From: Oceanicoccus sp. KOV_DT_Chl | Lineage (GTDB): Bacteria > Pseudomonadota > Gammaproteobacteria > Pseudomonadales > Dasaniaceae | Assembly: GCF_900120175.1 (NCBI RefSeq) | Contig: NZ_FQLF01000004.1 | Location: 186,001 to 250,000, forward strand | Direction of reading: 5' to 3' | Length of the DNA stretch: 64,000 bases | Part shown: one piece after another, positions 29,053-38,550 of the stretch | How the letters are laid out: the number at the start of each line of letters is the position of its first letter | Position numbering within the stretch: the first letter of the stretch is position 1 | Translations under genes and position numbers: made by a program | The notes under the pieces: generated by a model | Databases searched by the model: none | What the model was told of the DNA's origin: nothing | Seen by the model: only the letters and a program-made list of their open reading frames with translations

Positions 29053-30042
29053 ATGGCGCAATTGAGAGTAAGACGGATCATTGGTTTTCGCGCTAACAGG
29101 CAGTCCGGAGTGGCCTTGATAACCGTACTGCTCATATTTGCGTTAGCAGCGATTATCACTAGCCAGGTGGCTTCGCGCAATTATCGTGATATTCGAAAAA
29201 CCGCTAATTTTATCGACAGCAAACAGTCTTATCACTTTGCCCTTGCTGGTGAGCAGTTGGCACGACAGTTGTTATACCGTGATTTTAGCGAGGGCGATCG
29301 TACTGCGGTCGATAGCCTGAGTGATAATTGGGCTAATATTGACCAGGTGTTTGATATTGAAAATGGTTCCATGACCATAGAAATTATTGATTTGCACAGC
29401 CGCTTCAATGTCAATAATCTAATCGCCGAAGAGGATAGGGTTAATCGCCCGGCTGCTGAAGAGTTCAGTCGTTTGCAATCACAGCTTGAACTCAGCCAGG
29501 ATTACACTGATTTAGTATTGGATTGGATTGATTCAGATACCCTCCCCAGAGAAGGTGGTGCTGAAGATGAGCAATATGTTGAGAGTGGTTATCTTGCTGC
29601 TAATCAACCACTGATCGATGAAACTGAGCTACGCTTACTACAACAAATGACCGCGGCTGATTATGAGCGAATAAAAGATTCGCTGACGGCATTACCGTTA
29701 GCTGTTAATGATAAGAAAACCGGCATAACAAAATACAATTTAAACACCTTGGATGCTAAACTACTTAAAGTACTTTCCGTAGCATTAGATGAGCGCCAAA
29801 TTAGCCAAATTGAGCAGATACAGCGGCAGGGCGGCCTGGATACAGTTGGGCAATGGACGAGCCGTTCAGGTTTAGCCGATCTTGCTTCGATTAGCCAGCA
29901 ATTGACCGTGCGGAGTGAGTTTTTTGAAGTTCGGGTTATCGCTAATTATCAACAACGTATTAGTGTTATCCGCACGCATCTGTATCGCGATAAAGGTGAT
30001 GGCCAGTTAATAGTAATCAAACGCCAACAATTGTTCGAGTAA
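29053..30042 (+). CDS. gspK: Minor pseudopilin GspK
   Basis: A 329-residue large minor pseudopilin. The leader and helix QSGVALITVLLIFALAAIITSQVASRN has the usual GspK form without the Glu5 of other pseudopilins. The SAM-like helical domains follow (DLVLDWIDSDTLPREGGAEDEQY, YNLNTLDAKLLKVLSVALDERQI), including the acidic calcium-binding loop around residue 160. It caps the pseudopilus tip and limits its length. Confidence 0.94.
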   Translation: MAQLRVRRIIGFRANRQSGVALITVLLIFALAAIITSQVASRNYRDIRKTANFIDSKQSYHFALAGEQLARQLLYRDFSEGDRTAVDSLSDNWANIDQVFDIENGSMTIEIIDLHSRFNVNNLIAEEDRVNRPAAEEFSRLQSQLELSQDYTDLVLDWIDSDTLPREGGAEDEQYVESGYLAANQPLIDETELRLLQQMTAADYERIKDSLTALPLAVNDKKTGITKYNLNTLDAKLLKVLSVALDERQISQIEQIQRQGGLDTVGQWTSRSGLADLASISQQLTVRSEFFEVRVIANYQQRISVIRTHLYRDKGDGQLIVIKRQQLFE

Positions 30043-30054
30043 TTGAGTAAAGCT

Positions 30055-31353
30055 ATGAGTGATCAGCTAGTTCTGCGAATTCCAGACGGTAACGTCGAAG
30101 TCGATATGGCTTGCGACTGGTTTCACTTTTCTATGGCGGGTGAATTACTGGCTTTTGGTCGTGATACCTTGGTAACACTGCATGCCCAGCAAGAACTGTC
30201 TATCACTGATTGTCGAATCACAATCCTGGCGCCAGCCAGTGCTTTTTTTCTAGCCGCTACAACTATTCCTTCCCGGCAATTAAAACAGGTTAAACAAGCA
30301 TTGCCCTATATGGTTGAAGAATTAATTGCTGATGACGTTGATACCGTTCATATCGCTATTCCTGCAAAGCTGGATAGCAATACGTCTCACGTTGATTTTG
30401 CAGTTATCAGCCACCGCGTGCTTATTGATTGGTTGGATCATTTACACAGCCACGGCTTTTCTCCCAGTAAATTATTGATTGATTCACTGTGTATACCTTT
30501 CGCCAGTAACACTATCACGCTATTGGTCGAAGGTGAAAATGTGCATCTGCGTTGGGGGCAGTACAGTGCAATGATTGTTGCTGTTGCCGAGTGTGAGTGG
30601 GCGCTGTCCAATTTATTGCAGTCACAGCAGCAGGACAACCCGCTATGGGTTAAGCCTCAAATCAAGTTGGCAAGCTCGAGCAGCAGCGATATCGACAGCG
30701 CAATGGTTGAGGAATTAACAGCCAAGTTTCAGCAGCAGTATGCTGATTTCGACATTAAATCGATTGTTTATCAACAGACGTTGGCAGAGGTTCTGGCAAC
30801 AGAAGCGGCTTATAATGAGACTGGCGAATTAAATGTCTTGCAAGGTGGGTATGCGGTTAAATCCACGACTGCCATCAGTGAGCGCAATTGGTTGGCAGCT
30901 GCTTCTATTGCCGGAATAGGGCTAAGTGCGTATTTGATCATATCATTAGCCAGTGGCTGGTATTTGCAGACACAGGCTGACGATATTGATGGGCAAGCAG
31001 TGACGCTCTATAAACAATTATTTCCGAATGAACGTCGTGTTGTCAGCCCTAAAAAACAAATGGAAAATCATTTACGGCTCAGTGGTGTTCAAGGCAATAC
31101 CCAATTCCTGGCTTTGCTATCACAAACAGCAGAGCAGTTGAATGCTGATGATTCTTCAATGGATCTACAAGTTGATCAATTGCGCTTTGAAAGTAGCAAT
31201 GGCGACTTGCAGTTTCAGGTCAAAAGTAAGTCACTTGATCAGCTGGATCGCTTAAAACAACAATTAGCGCAGGCTGGTTTATCCGTGGATATTAATTCTG
31301 CGGTCGAACAAGATAATTTTGTTATGGGTCGTATTGTGGTGAGGAGCTTATAA
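30055..31353 (+). CDS. gspL: Type II secretion protein GspL
   Basis: A bitopic inner-membrane protein of about 432 residues. The N-terminal actin-like cytoplasmic domain binds GspE; a membrane helix (NWLAAASIAGIGLSAYLIISLASGWYL) lies at about residues 285-310; a ferredoxin-like periplasmic domain follows. The ATG at 30055 is chosen because it has a GAG element at 30045-30047; a TTG at 30043, right after the gspK stop, would add four residues and cannot be excluded. The stop overlaps gspM by one base (TAATG). Confidence 0.9.
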   Translation: MSDQLVLRIPDGNVEVDMACDWFHFSMAGELLAFGRDTLVTLHAQQELSITDCRITILAPASAFFLAATTIPSRQLKQVKQALPYMVEELIADDVDTVHIAIPAKLDSNTSHVDFAVISHRVLIDWLDHLHSHGFSPSKLLIDSLCIPFASNTITLLVEGENVHLRWGQYSAMIVAVAECEWALSNLLQSQQQDNPLWVKPQIKLASSSSSDIDSAMVEELTAKFQQQYADFDIKSIVYQQTLAEVLATEAAYNETGELNVLQGGYAVKSTTAISERNWLAAASIAGIGLSAYLIISLASGWYLQTQADDIDGQAVTLYKQLFPNERRVVSPKKQMENHLRLSGVQGNTQFLALLSQTAEQLNADDSSMDLQVDQLRFESSNGDLQFQVKSKSLDQLDRLKQQLAQAGLSVDINSAVEQDNFVMGRIVVRSL

Positions 31354-31859
31354 TGTTTGAAGCGCTTCAGCAGCTACCGCTGTATCAACAGCTTAATAGC
31401 AAATATCAAGGTCTAGCTTCGCGCGATCAATTGGCGCTGAAGTTACTCTCCGCTTTTGCATTCATCTTGCTGCTCGTTTACGGCTTGTTGTTGCCAGCCA
31501 GTGAATATAGAACCAACGCGGAGCAGCATTATTTAAGCAGTGTTGATACTCTGGCATGGATGCAAGCTAATAAGCAGTTGGTGAGCGCCACCAGTCAGCG
31601 CGCAGCCAGCCGTGATCCTGGTCAGTCATTATTGGGCATAGCCAATACAACGTCCAAAAACTTTAATTTAAGTTTTAAACGCTACCAACCGGAAGGCGAT
31701 AACGGTTTAAGTCTGTGGTTAAATAACGTTGCTTTTAACGATGTGGTGTTATGGCTTGAGCGGTTGGATCAGCGCTACGGCATTAGTGTGAAAGAAATAT
31801 CAGTTGATCGCGAAGAGGCCAAGGGTACAGTTAATGTACGCCTGGTCTTACAGGGATAA
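31353..31859 (+). CDS. gspM: Type II secretion protein GspM
   Basis: A 168-residue bitopic inner-membrane protein. A short cytoplasmic N terminus is followed by a membrane helix (LLSAFAFILLLVYGLLLPA) and a ferredoxin-like periplasmic domain ending LDQRYGISVKEISVDREEAKGTVNVRLVL, typical of GspM. It partners GspL in the inner-membrane platform. No gspN follows; an exeA-like ATPase gene comes next instead. Confidence 0.92.
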   Translation: MFEALQQLPLYQQLNSKYQGLASRDQLALKLLSAFAFILLLVYGLLLPASEYRTNAEQHYLSSVDTLAWMQANKQLVSATSQRAASRDPGQSLLGIANTTSKNFNLSFKRYQPEGDNGLSLWLNNVAFNDVVLWLERLDQRYGISVKEISVDREEAKGTVNVRLVLQG

Positions 31860-31862
31860 ATT

Positions 31863-32837
31863 GTGTATCAGCAATACTTTGGCCTAACCGACGCCCCATT
31901 TTCCATTGCCCCGGATCCGCGTTATCTCTATCTCAGTGACAAGCATCGTGAGGCCTTGGCGCATCTTATTTACGGCGTTGGTGATCAAGGTGGCTTTGTC
32001 GTATTAACCGGTGAAGTCGGTACCGGTAAAACCACTATTTGCCGTTGTTTGTTGCAACAGGTTCCTGATAATGCCGATGTTGCTTTTATTATTAACCCCA
32101 AGCAAAGCATTAACCAGTTACTGCAATCTGTCTGTAGTGATTTAAATATCGAGCATGATAAAGGCATCACCAGTAAAGAGTTAATTGATTTATTGAATCA
32201 TTATTTGTTAGCGGCCCATGGCCGTGGTCGCAATACAATTTTGATTATTGATGAAGCACAGAATTTATCAGTTGATGTCCTTGAACAGCTGCGTTTATTA
32301 ACCAACCTTGAAACCAATGAAAAAAAACTATTACAGTTGGTACTGTTAGGGCAGCCGGAGTTGCTGGACATTCTTGAACAGCCTGAACTGCGTCAATTAG
32401 CGCAACGGGTAACGGCCCGTTACCATTTAGACCCATTATCCAAATCGGAAGTCACAGCATATATCCATCACCGGTTATCTGTCGCAGGTTGTCGTTCGGA
32501 ATTATTTCCTGCTAAAGCGATCAAGAAAATCTATCAATTAAGTCGTGGGATACCACGTTTAATTAATTTGATCAGTGATAGAACGTTGCTAGGCATTTAT
32601 GCCACTAGCAGTGATCAGGCCAGCGTTAAGATTGTAAATAATGCCGCTCAGGAATTGTTTACTAGTAAGTCTACAGACAAGAATAAGCCTATTTGGTTTA
32701 TATTATTAGCTATTGTTCTTATGCTTGTTTCTTTTGCAGTCTGGAATACACAAAAAATTTCTGAAGCCAGCGCTGACATTGATGCCGATGCTTATTCAGG
32801 TTCAGTTATTAGAAATATGAGTGAAGCTGAAAACTAA
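31863..32837 (+). CDS. exeA: ExeA/GspA-like AAA ATPase of the secretion system
   Basis: A 324-residue protein with an N-terminal AAA ATPase domain: Walker A TGEVGTGKTTICRCLL and Walker B TILIIDEAQNLS, with sensor segments downstream. The opening YQQYFGLTDAPFSIAPDPRYLYLS is the ExeA/MshM-type signature. A membrane helix lies near the C terminus (PIWFILLAIVLMLVSFAVW). It is shorter than Aeromonas ExeA, with only a short tail after the helix and no room for a large peptidoglycan-binding domain. With GspB it should help insert the secretin through the cell wall. The start is a GTG at 31863 and the stop overlaps gspB by one base. Confidence 0.87.
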   Translation: MYQQYFGLTDAPFSIAPDPRYLYLSDKHREALAHLIYGVGDQGGFVVLTGEVGTGKTTICRCLLQQVPDNADVAFIINPKQSINQLLQSVCSDLNIEHDKGITSKELIDLLNHYLLAAHGRGRNTILIIDEAQNLSVDVLEQLRLLTNLETNEKKLLQLVLLGQPELLDILEQPELRQLAQRVTARYHLDPLSKSEVTAYIHHRLSVAGCRSELFPAKAIKKIYQLSRGIPRLINLISDRTLLGIYATSSDQASVKIVNNAAQELFTSKSTDKNKPIWFILLAIVLMLVSFAVWNTQKISEASADIDADAYSGSVIRNMSEAEN

Positions 32838-33409
32838 TGTCTTATATATTGGATGCACTAAAAAAATCTGAACAGGAGCGCCAGCAAAATAGTGGCCCGG
32901 GAATTCAGACCGTGCATAAGCCCCATGTGCTGATACGTTCTGCAAACTCTGTCACCGCGACAACGGTTATTGTTTCATCTTTGGTTGTGATGGTTGGCTT
33001 GCTCGGCGGTTGGTTATATTTCACTTCAGGCAATGCGGTTTCGATTACAGTGGCACCCGCTACCGAAAAAACAGCGATTGCTAGCCCTGCACCAGTTGCT
33101 GAAGTTACTAAGCCAGTAACTGACCCCGAAGCCGTTGCAGCTAGTGCTCAAGTGGCTACGCTTGACACAGTGCTTGAGTTTTGGGAGTTGCCTGATCCTA
33201 TCCAGCAAGCTATTCCAGCCATGACTTTTTCCTTCCACGTCTACTCAGATAATCCTGCCCGGCGTACCATTATTATTAATAAGCGCCGCGTCAAAGAAGG
33301 CGATTTAATTGCTCAGGGTTTGCAGTTAGAAGAAATCACTGCGCAAGGTGTGGTCTTCAATTGGCAGCAGCAACATCGCTTTAGTATCAATGTGGTGGAA
33401 AACTGGTAG
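32837..33409 (+). CDS. gspB: Type II secretion assembly protein GspB
   Basis: A 190-residue bitopic protein. It opens with MSYILDALKKSEQERQQ, the GspB/ExeB signature, followed by one membrane helix (VTATTVIVSSLVVMVGLLGGWLYF), a proline/alanine-rich linker and the periplasmic T2SSB domain (AIPAMTFSFHVYSDNPARRTIIINKRRVKEGD). ExeA and GspB together direct secretin assembly. The stop codon ends at 33409 and the converging gspD2 stop begins at 33410, so there is no spacer at all. Confidence 0.92.
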   Translation: MSYILDALKKSEQERQQNSGPGIQTVHKPHVLIRSANSVTATTVIVSSLVVMVGLLGGWLYFTSGNAVSITVAPATEKTAIASPAPVAEVTKPVTDPEAVAASAQVATLDTVLEFWELPDPIQQAIPAMTFSFHVYSDNPARRTIIINKRRVKEGDLIAQGLQLEEITAQGVVFNWQQQHRFSINVVENW

Positions 33410-35335
33410 TTACTGCTCTTGTTTTGCTTTTTCAGTATTAGCGTCTATTGGCTTTTTGCGGGGCTTGTATTCTGTAAATTCCGGTAATTCAGGCGCGGTC
33501 GTCTCGCCGATGAATTTACCGCTGTTATACTTTTTTTGTAGTTCTTGCATCAAGTGATAGCGCTTATTGCTGACATCATTGGCTACTTGTTCGGAATCGA
33601 CTATGACCGGGTGGATAAACACCATCAAATTCTTTTTGACTATTTGATTGGTGGTGTTGCTAAATAACTTTCCAAGTAATGGAATGTCACCTAACAAAGG
33701 CACTTTTCTTACCAGCTCTTGTACCTCGTCCGAGACCAGTCCGCCCAGCACTAATATGGTCTCATCCTCTACCAGCACTTTGGTTTTTATGCTGCGCTTG
33801 TTGGTAACAATATCGCTGGCAATCGAAGAAGATTGCGAAAGAGTTTCTATTTCCTGCAAAACATCGAGGGTAATAGAATCGCCCTGGTTAATTTGTGGTG
33901 TGATTTTTAAAGTTAGGCCAATGTCTTGCCGTTCTATGGTGGTGAAAGGGTCGCTGGTCGATGATGAGCCAGTTGATTGGCCAGTAATGAAGGGCACATT
34001 TGAGCCCACTAAAATCTCAGCCTCTTGATTATCCAGTGTCAATATCGAAGGGGTTGATAAAATATTGGTGTCGCTTTCATTGGCGAAAGCTTGAATTAAT
34101 GCTCGGATGCTACCGTTGCGATAAAAACCAAGACTTAAGCCAGCGGCTAAGATACTATCTTCATCAGCGATAGCGCTACCCAATCCAAAGTTGGTTATAG
34201 CTTCTACGCCGTTTTTATTATTAAGGCTGGTACTCCATTCAACGCCAAAAGTTTCAGAAAAATCTTTACTGACTTCAACGATAATTGCTTCAACCAGGAC
34301 TTGTGCACGGCGAATATCTACCTGCGTAATCACGTCAGCCATAGCATCCAACATTGATGGCGGGGCGGTCATAATTAAGGCATTAGCACTTTCACTGGCT
34401 TCAATGCTAATAGTGCTGCCATCTTCAATTTTTTCATCCTTTTGTATTGCTGTGCTCATGCCGCGCAATATGGGTAACAGTTCTGCCGCATCCAAATAAT
34501 GCAAATATACGACGCGGGTATTGCCTGAACCGTGTATCGGTTTGTCGAGCTGTTTGATCAATTGTTTAACCCGTTGCCGAGTGGCAGGGTCACCAGACAT
34601 AAGTAAACTGTTAGAGCGGTCGTCACTAGCAATAGAAAAAGGCGGGGCATTGTCGTCAGTTGTAAGTGATAGCACTAAGCCGGCGACAGTGTCTGCAGCG
34701 GCGTGCTCCAGTTTAATGACTTCTATGTCAAAATCACCGGAGGCGTCAATACGCTGAATCAAAGCTACCAGGCGTTTAATGCTTAAGGCTTCATCAGCAA
34801 TGATTAAACTATTCGTTTGTGGGTAAGCAGCAAGGTAGGCTGAGTTGGGCAATAAAGGTTTTAATAATTCGACCAGTCGGCTGGCTGAGACATTCTCAGC
34901 CCGGAACACATAGAGAGCCTGCTCACTACCACTCAGGGAATTGATGTCTTTAACTAAATCGCCGGGGGATATTCGTGATAATGCGGCAGGGTAAATACGC
35001 AAGATGCCGCCGTTCTCAGCCGCCGCATAACCGTATACGTCCAGCATTGCTAAAAATACTTGATACGCTTGCTCGGCACTCATTGGCTTATTCGCTAGCA
35101 CCGTGACTTTGCCTTTAACCCGCGGGTCGACCACTATTTTCTTATTGGTTTGTTCAGCCATCCATTGAATTACCGCGCCAATATCCGCATCGCGCATATT
35201 GATTGTTAATAATTCATCAGATGAAGTGTTGGCTATTACGCTTGTAGCAAAGCTCAACCAGCAACACAGCAGTAGAGATTTCAACGCGGTGCAGGTGTGG
35301 TGATGTAATTGATGGATTGAAGTGGCTAGCGGCAT
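33410..35335 (-). CDS. gspD: Second type II secretion secretin GspD (copy 2)
   Basis: A 641-residue secretin paralogous to the one at 21457-23325. A signal peptide (SLLLCCWLSFATSVIA) is followed by N0 (MNMRDADIGAVIQWMAEQTNK), N1-N3 and a secretin core with VGSNVPFITGQS, FTTIERQDIGLTLKITPQI and LVLGGLVSDEV. Many phrases are the same in both copies, for example DPFTTIERQDIGL and SSIASDIVTNKR versus DVASDIVTNKR, showing an internal duplication within the family. It sits at the far end of the gsp cluster in the opposite direction to gspB. Whether both are used is unknown; it could form an alternative or mixed outer-membrane gate. Confidence 0.92.
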   Translation of the reverse strand: MPLATSIHQLHHHTCTALKSLLLCCWLSFATSVIANTSSDELLTINMRDADIGAVIQWMAEQTNKKIVVDPRVKGKVTVLANKPMSAEQAYQVFLAMLDVYGYAAAENGGILRIYPAALSRISPGDLVKDINSLSGSEQALYVFRAENVSASRLVELLKPLLPNSAYLAAYPQTNSLIIADEALSIKRLVALIQRIDASGDFDIEVIKLEHAAADTVAGLVLSLTTDDNAPPFSIASDDRSNSLLMSGDPATRQRVKQLIKQLDKPIHGSGNTRVVYLHYLDAAELLPILRGMSTAIQKDEKIEDGSTISIEASESANALIMTAPPSMLDAMADVITQVDIRRAQVLVEAIIVEVSKDFSETFGVEWSTSLNNKNGVEAITNFGLGSAIADEDSILAAGLSLGFYRNGSIRALIQAFANESDTNILSTPSILTLDNQEAEILVGSNVPFITGQSTGSSSTSDPFTTIERQDIGLTLKITPQINQGDSITLDVLQEIETLSQSSSIASDIVTNKRSIKTKVLVEDETILVLGGLVSDEVQELVRKVPLLGDIPLLGKLFSNTTNQIVKKNLMVFIHPVIVDSEQVANDVSNKRYHLMQELQKKYNSGKFIGETTAPELPEFTEYKPRKKPIDANTEKAKQEQ

Positions 35336-35423
35336 AATCAGTCAAACAAAGTTTTATTATCACTAATTGTAGTTCAGCGTGAGCTTTACGCTAAAGCTTT
35401 TCATTGATTAACCGCCAACGCTT

Positions 35424-37052
35424 TTAACTTTCGAGCGCTAGCTTCTTATCGCCACTAACAGCGGCCTTAATATCCTCAAGCACTATATACATACAGGGAA
35501 GTAATAATAAAGTAATCACAGTAGCAAATACGATCCCGAAAGCCAGTGATACCGCCATTGGGACGATTTGCTGGGCTTGCACACTGGTCTCTAACAATAT
35601 TGGCAGTAAACCAACAAAAGTTGTTAGTGAAGTTAATAATATAGCGCGGAAACGCTGGCATCCCGAATCAATAACCGCTTGATGAAGCGGGGTACCTGAT
35701 TTAACGGCACGGTTAACAAAATCCACCAAAATTAAACTGTCATTGACGACCACGCCCGAGAGGGCAATAACCCCAAAAAATGACATCATGCTAAAAGCAT
35801 AGCCGGTAATTAAATGGCCAATGATGGCGCCAATAATGCCAAATGGAATGGCTCCCATAATAATCAATGGCTGCATATACGATTTAGTGGGTACCGCTAA
35901 TAATGCGTAAATACCTACCAGAGCCAGTGCAAATCCCAGCATCAGGCTGCGACCGGTTTTGGCTTCTTCGTTACTCATGCCAGAGCGTCGGTAACGCAAT
36001 TCCGGATAGCGTTCAGCGAGTTGTGGCAAAAACGTGTCAAGAATTTCTCCGGTTACCCGTGACGGTTCAACTAATTGTTTATTGGCTTCGGCATTAACCT
36101 CTACAGCCCGTTGAAAATTAATGTGATTGGTTTTATTGAGACCTTGTTTGACTTCTACTTTAGCTACCGTAGCTAAAGGAACCGAATCACCCGAAGGTGT
36201 GCGGATAAACATGCTGTCCAAGCTGCCAGTCGTGTGGCGATCGGCTAGTGGATAGCGCACCATCACTTTAATTTCATCCGTATTACGCTGTATCCTTTGG
36301 GCTTCTGCGCCATAAAATGCGTGGCGAACCTGGGTGCCTAAATCCATTCGGGTGAGGCCTAATGTTTCAGCTTCGGGCAATAATTCCAGATGAAACTCTT
36401 CAGATCGGGCGCTGGCACCATTTTGAATATCGTATACGCCATCATAGGTTCTAAGATGGGCTTCTAGCTCTGCAGCTGCGGCTTCCAGTACTTCAAAATC
36501 TTTATGCATTAAATCAAAGGAAATAGCTGCGCCAATTTTTGGTCCTTCCGGAGCAGTAAAGGTCAGTACTTCGGCGCCATGAATGTCGCCGACTTGTTTT
36601 CGCCAGCGTTTAAGTACTTCATCGCTATTAATATCACGGTGATCAGATTTAGTCAGCTCACCTAGCATCACGCCATTGGTTCGGTTAAAACCAAAGGTAA
36701 ACACGTTTTCGATAATTTTTTGATCACTATTAGTCTGTTGTTGATACTCTTCTTCGACGGCGCGCAGGCCATCTTCGATCTTCACCATGGCGTCTAATGC
36801 TAATTGCTGTGGCGTGCCATCAGCCATTTTTAATTCGGCTTGAAGCATGTCAGCGGGTAATTCCGGGAAGACGACATAGCGAACGACACCGCCAGCAATT
36901 AGCCCGAAGGTTAAAATTAATAGGCTGGCAAAAGCGGCAATCGTGGTATATCTGCTGGCTACACAGCGTTCGATAAAGGGGCGGTAGCGTAAATCAATAA
37001 AGGATCTTAAGCGGCGGTTGGTGTTTTCCTGGATATGGTCAACAGCGGCCAT
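35424..37052 (-). CDS. RND efflux permease 1, C-terminal fragment
   Basis: A 542-residue frame that holds the second half of the permease: the middle helix, the second periplasmic region and the C-terminal helix block with SGVVVNDSLILVDFVNRAV and TLLLLPCMYIV. The apparent start is internal to the intact protein. Confidence 0.78.
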   Translation of the reverse strand: MAAVDHIQENTNRRLRSFIDLRYRPFIERCVASRYTTIAAFASLLILTFGLIAGGVVRYVVFPELPADMLQAELKMADGTPQQLALDAMVKIEDGLRAVEEEYQQQTNSDQKIIENVFTFGFNRTNGVMLGELTKSDHRDINSDEVLKRWRKQVGDIHGAEVLTFTAPEGPKIGAAISFDLMHKDFEVLEAAAAELEAHLRTYDGVYDIQNGASARSEEFHLELLPEAETLGLTRMDLGTQVRHAFYGAEAQRIQRNTDEIKVMVRYPLADRHTTGSLDSMFIRTPSGDSVPLATVAKVEVKQGLNKTNHINFQRAVEVNAEANKQLVEPSRVTGEILDTFLPQLAERYPELRYRRSGMSNEEAKTGRSLMLGFALALVGIYALLAVPTKSYMQPLIIMGAIPFGIIGAIIGHLITGYAFSMMSFFGVIALSGVVVNDSLILVDFVNRAVKSGTPLHQAVIDSGCQRFRAILLTSLTTFVGLLPILLETSVQAQQIVPMAVSLAFGIVFATVITLLLLPCMYIVLEDIKAAVSGDKKLALES

Positions 37053-38341
37053 CCAGCCCCGGTCACTTTTTTACTGTGGGCCAAGTGTGCGGGCAGTATC
37101 CATTTAGACTCAATCAGCGAAAAGGCAAGACATAATATAACTACCCAGCCAACAGCTGCCGGTAGTGCTCCCATTACCCCCTGGGTTAATAATGTCGGCA
37201 AAAATGCCATGATAGTCGTTAACACGCCAAAGGTTGCCGGGGTGGCAACCTGGTGCGTACCTCTTATGACAGAAGTGATGGTTTGACCATTTTTTTCTTG
37301 TTCGCTGTAAACACTTTCACCAATGATAATCGCGTCATCGACTACAATACCGAGCACCAGAATAAACCCAAATAAACTTAATACATTAAGTGAACCACCA
37401 ATAATCGGCAAATTAAAGACCGCGACTGCACCTAAAAAACATACCGGGATCCCGATCATTACCCAGAACGCCAATTTTATTTCCAGGAACAGTGCCAGAA
37501 TAAAAAAGACCAGCAACGCACCAAAGGCCAGGTTTTTATACATCATGCCCAGCCGCTCCTCGAGGTAGTAGGTCACATCCATCCATTTGGTTAGATTGAC
37601 GCCAGCAGGTAAGCTTGCACTTTTGGCTTCTACATAAGCGGTGGCAATAGCGGCCGTTTCCAATTCATCCTGATCACCGCTGGCAATCACCGAAAGACCG
37701 ACGGAGGGTTTACCGTTAAATAGCGCAAAGCCGGTTTCATCCACAAAACCATCATCAACTACAGCAACATCGCCAAGTGTTAAACGCGTGCCGTCGACAA
37801 ATGTTTTTAATACAATCGATTCAAATTCGTACTGACGATAAGCCTGACCAGTAGTGCGCAGCATAATATCGCCATTTTCAGTGAACACCGAACCTCCGGG
37901 CAGGTTCAAAGATGATGAGCTGATAATATTGGCAACTTCACCCAGGGTCAGGTGATATTCACGCAGTGAGTGTTCGGAAATTTCTATACTGATTTCATAG
38001 TCTCTGGCGCCATTTATTTCTACCATGGACACTTCTGGAAAAGTCATCAGCTCAAGCTTGATTTCTTCTGCCAGCGTTTTCATGCCGCGCTCATCAAGAT
38101 CTCCCCAAATTTGAAGGCGTAAAGCTTGCTCGCGCATTGTCCAGCGATTAATAACCGGTTTTTCAGCTTGCTCAGGAAAATGCTGAATACCATCCACTCG
38201 ATTTTTGATTGAATCCATTAATGTGGATAAATCAAAGCCGTCAGCTGGTTCGATGAAAATCATGGCCACTGATTCTTTTGCTTCAGCCGTTAGTCGTTGA
38301 ATGCCTTCCAGATCTTTTAGAGCCTCTTCAACTTTTAGCAC
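37007..38341 (-). CDS. RND efflux permease 1, central fragment
   Basis: A 444-residue frame with the first periplasmic porter region and the first helix block (LVFFILALFLEIKLAFWVMIGIP, LVLGIVVDDAIIIGESVY). It ends in an out-of-frame tail (residues after HSKK) created by the second frameshift. Its apparent start lies inside the intact protein. Confidence 0.78.
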   Translation of the reverse strand: MLKVEEALKDLEGIQRLTAEAKESVAMIFIEPADGFDLSTLMDSIKNRVDGIQHFPEQAEKPVINRWTMREQALRLQIWGDLDERGMKTLAEEIKLELMTFPEVSMVEINGARDYEISIEISEHSLREYHLTLGEVANIISSSSLNLPGGSVFTENGDIMLRTTGQAYRQYEFESIVLKTFVDGTRLTLGDVAVVDDGFVDETGFALFNGKPSVGLSVIASGDQDELETAAIATAYVEAKSASLPAGVNLTKWMDVTYYLEERLGMMYKNLAFGALLVFFILALFLEIKLAFWVMIGIPVCFLGAVAVFNLPIIGGSLNVLSLFGFILVLGIVVDDAIIIGESVYSEQEKNGQTITSVIRGTHQVATPATFGVLTTIMAFLPTLLTQGVMGALPAAVGWVVILCLAFSLIESKWILPAHLAHSKKVTGAGWPLLTISRKTPTAA

Positions 38342-38550
38342 AATTCCAAGTTCAACTTCTTCCGGGCGGCACCGGGGTAGGCGATGCTAATGGTTATAAT
38401 TGGCACTTCTATTTGTGGGAACATCGAACGTTGAATCGCCAAGCCGGAGCCGATCCCGACAAGAATAATCACAAACATGAGTAAATTCGCGGCTACCGGA
38501 TTGTGGGTGAACCAGGCGATAATACCTTGATGTTGTTTGTCTGTACTCAT
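38335..38550 (-). CDS. RND efflux permease 1, N-terminal fragment
   Basis: A 71-residue frame with the true start of the permease (overlapping the stop of the fusion protein gene, ATGA) and its first membrane helix, NLLMFVIILVGIGSGLAI, followed by IEVPIITISIAYPGAA. The last eight residues are out of frame after the first deletion. Confidence 0.75.
   Translation of the reverse strand: MSTDKQHQGIIAWFTHNPVAANLLMFVIILVGIGSGLAIQRSMFPQIEVPIITISIAYPGAARKKLNLELC

Larger units (their letters stand above)
35424..38550 (-). pseudogene. RND efflux permease 1, split by two frameshifts
   Basis: Three overlapping frames together encode one inner-membrane RND transporter of about 1,040 residues. The first break is at 38364-38366: adding one base to this run restores AYPGAAPEEVELGIVLKVEEA. 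The second is in the run at 37067-37072 (six T, minus-strand A): adding one base restores HSKKSDRGWMAAVDHIQENTN. The reconstructed protein has the N-terminal helix, two periplasmic porter regions and two six-helix blocks with motifs such as LGIVVDDAIIIGESV. The upstream membrane fusion protein overlaps it by four bases. The substrate is unknown. The breaks fit technical deletions or recent inactivation. Confidence 0.87.
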
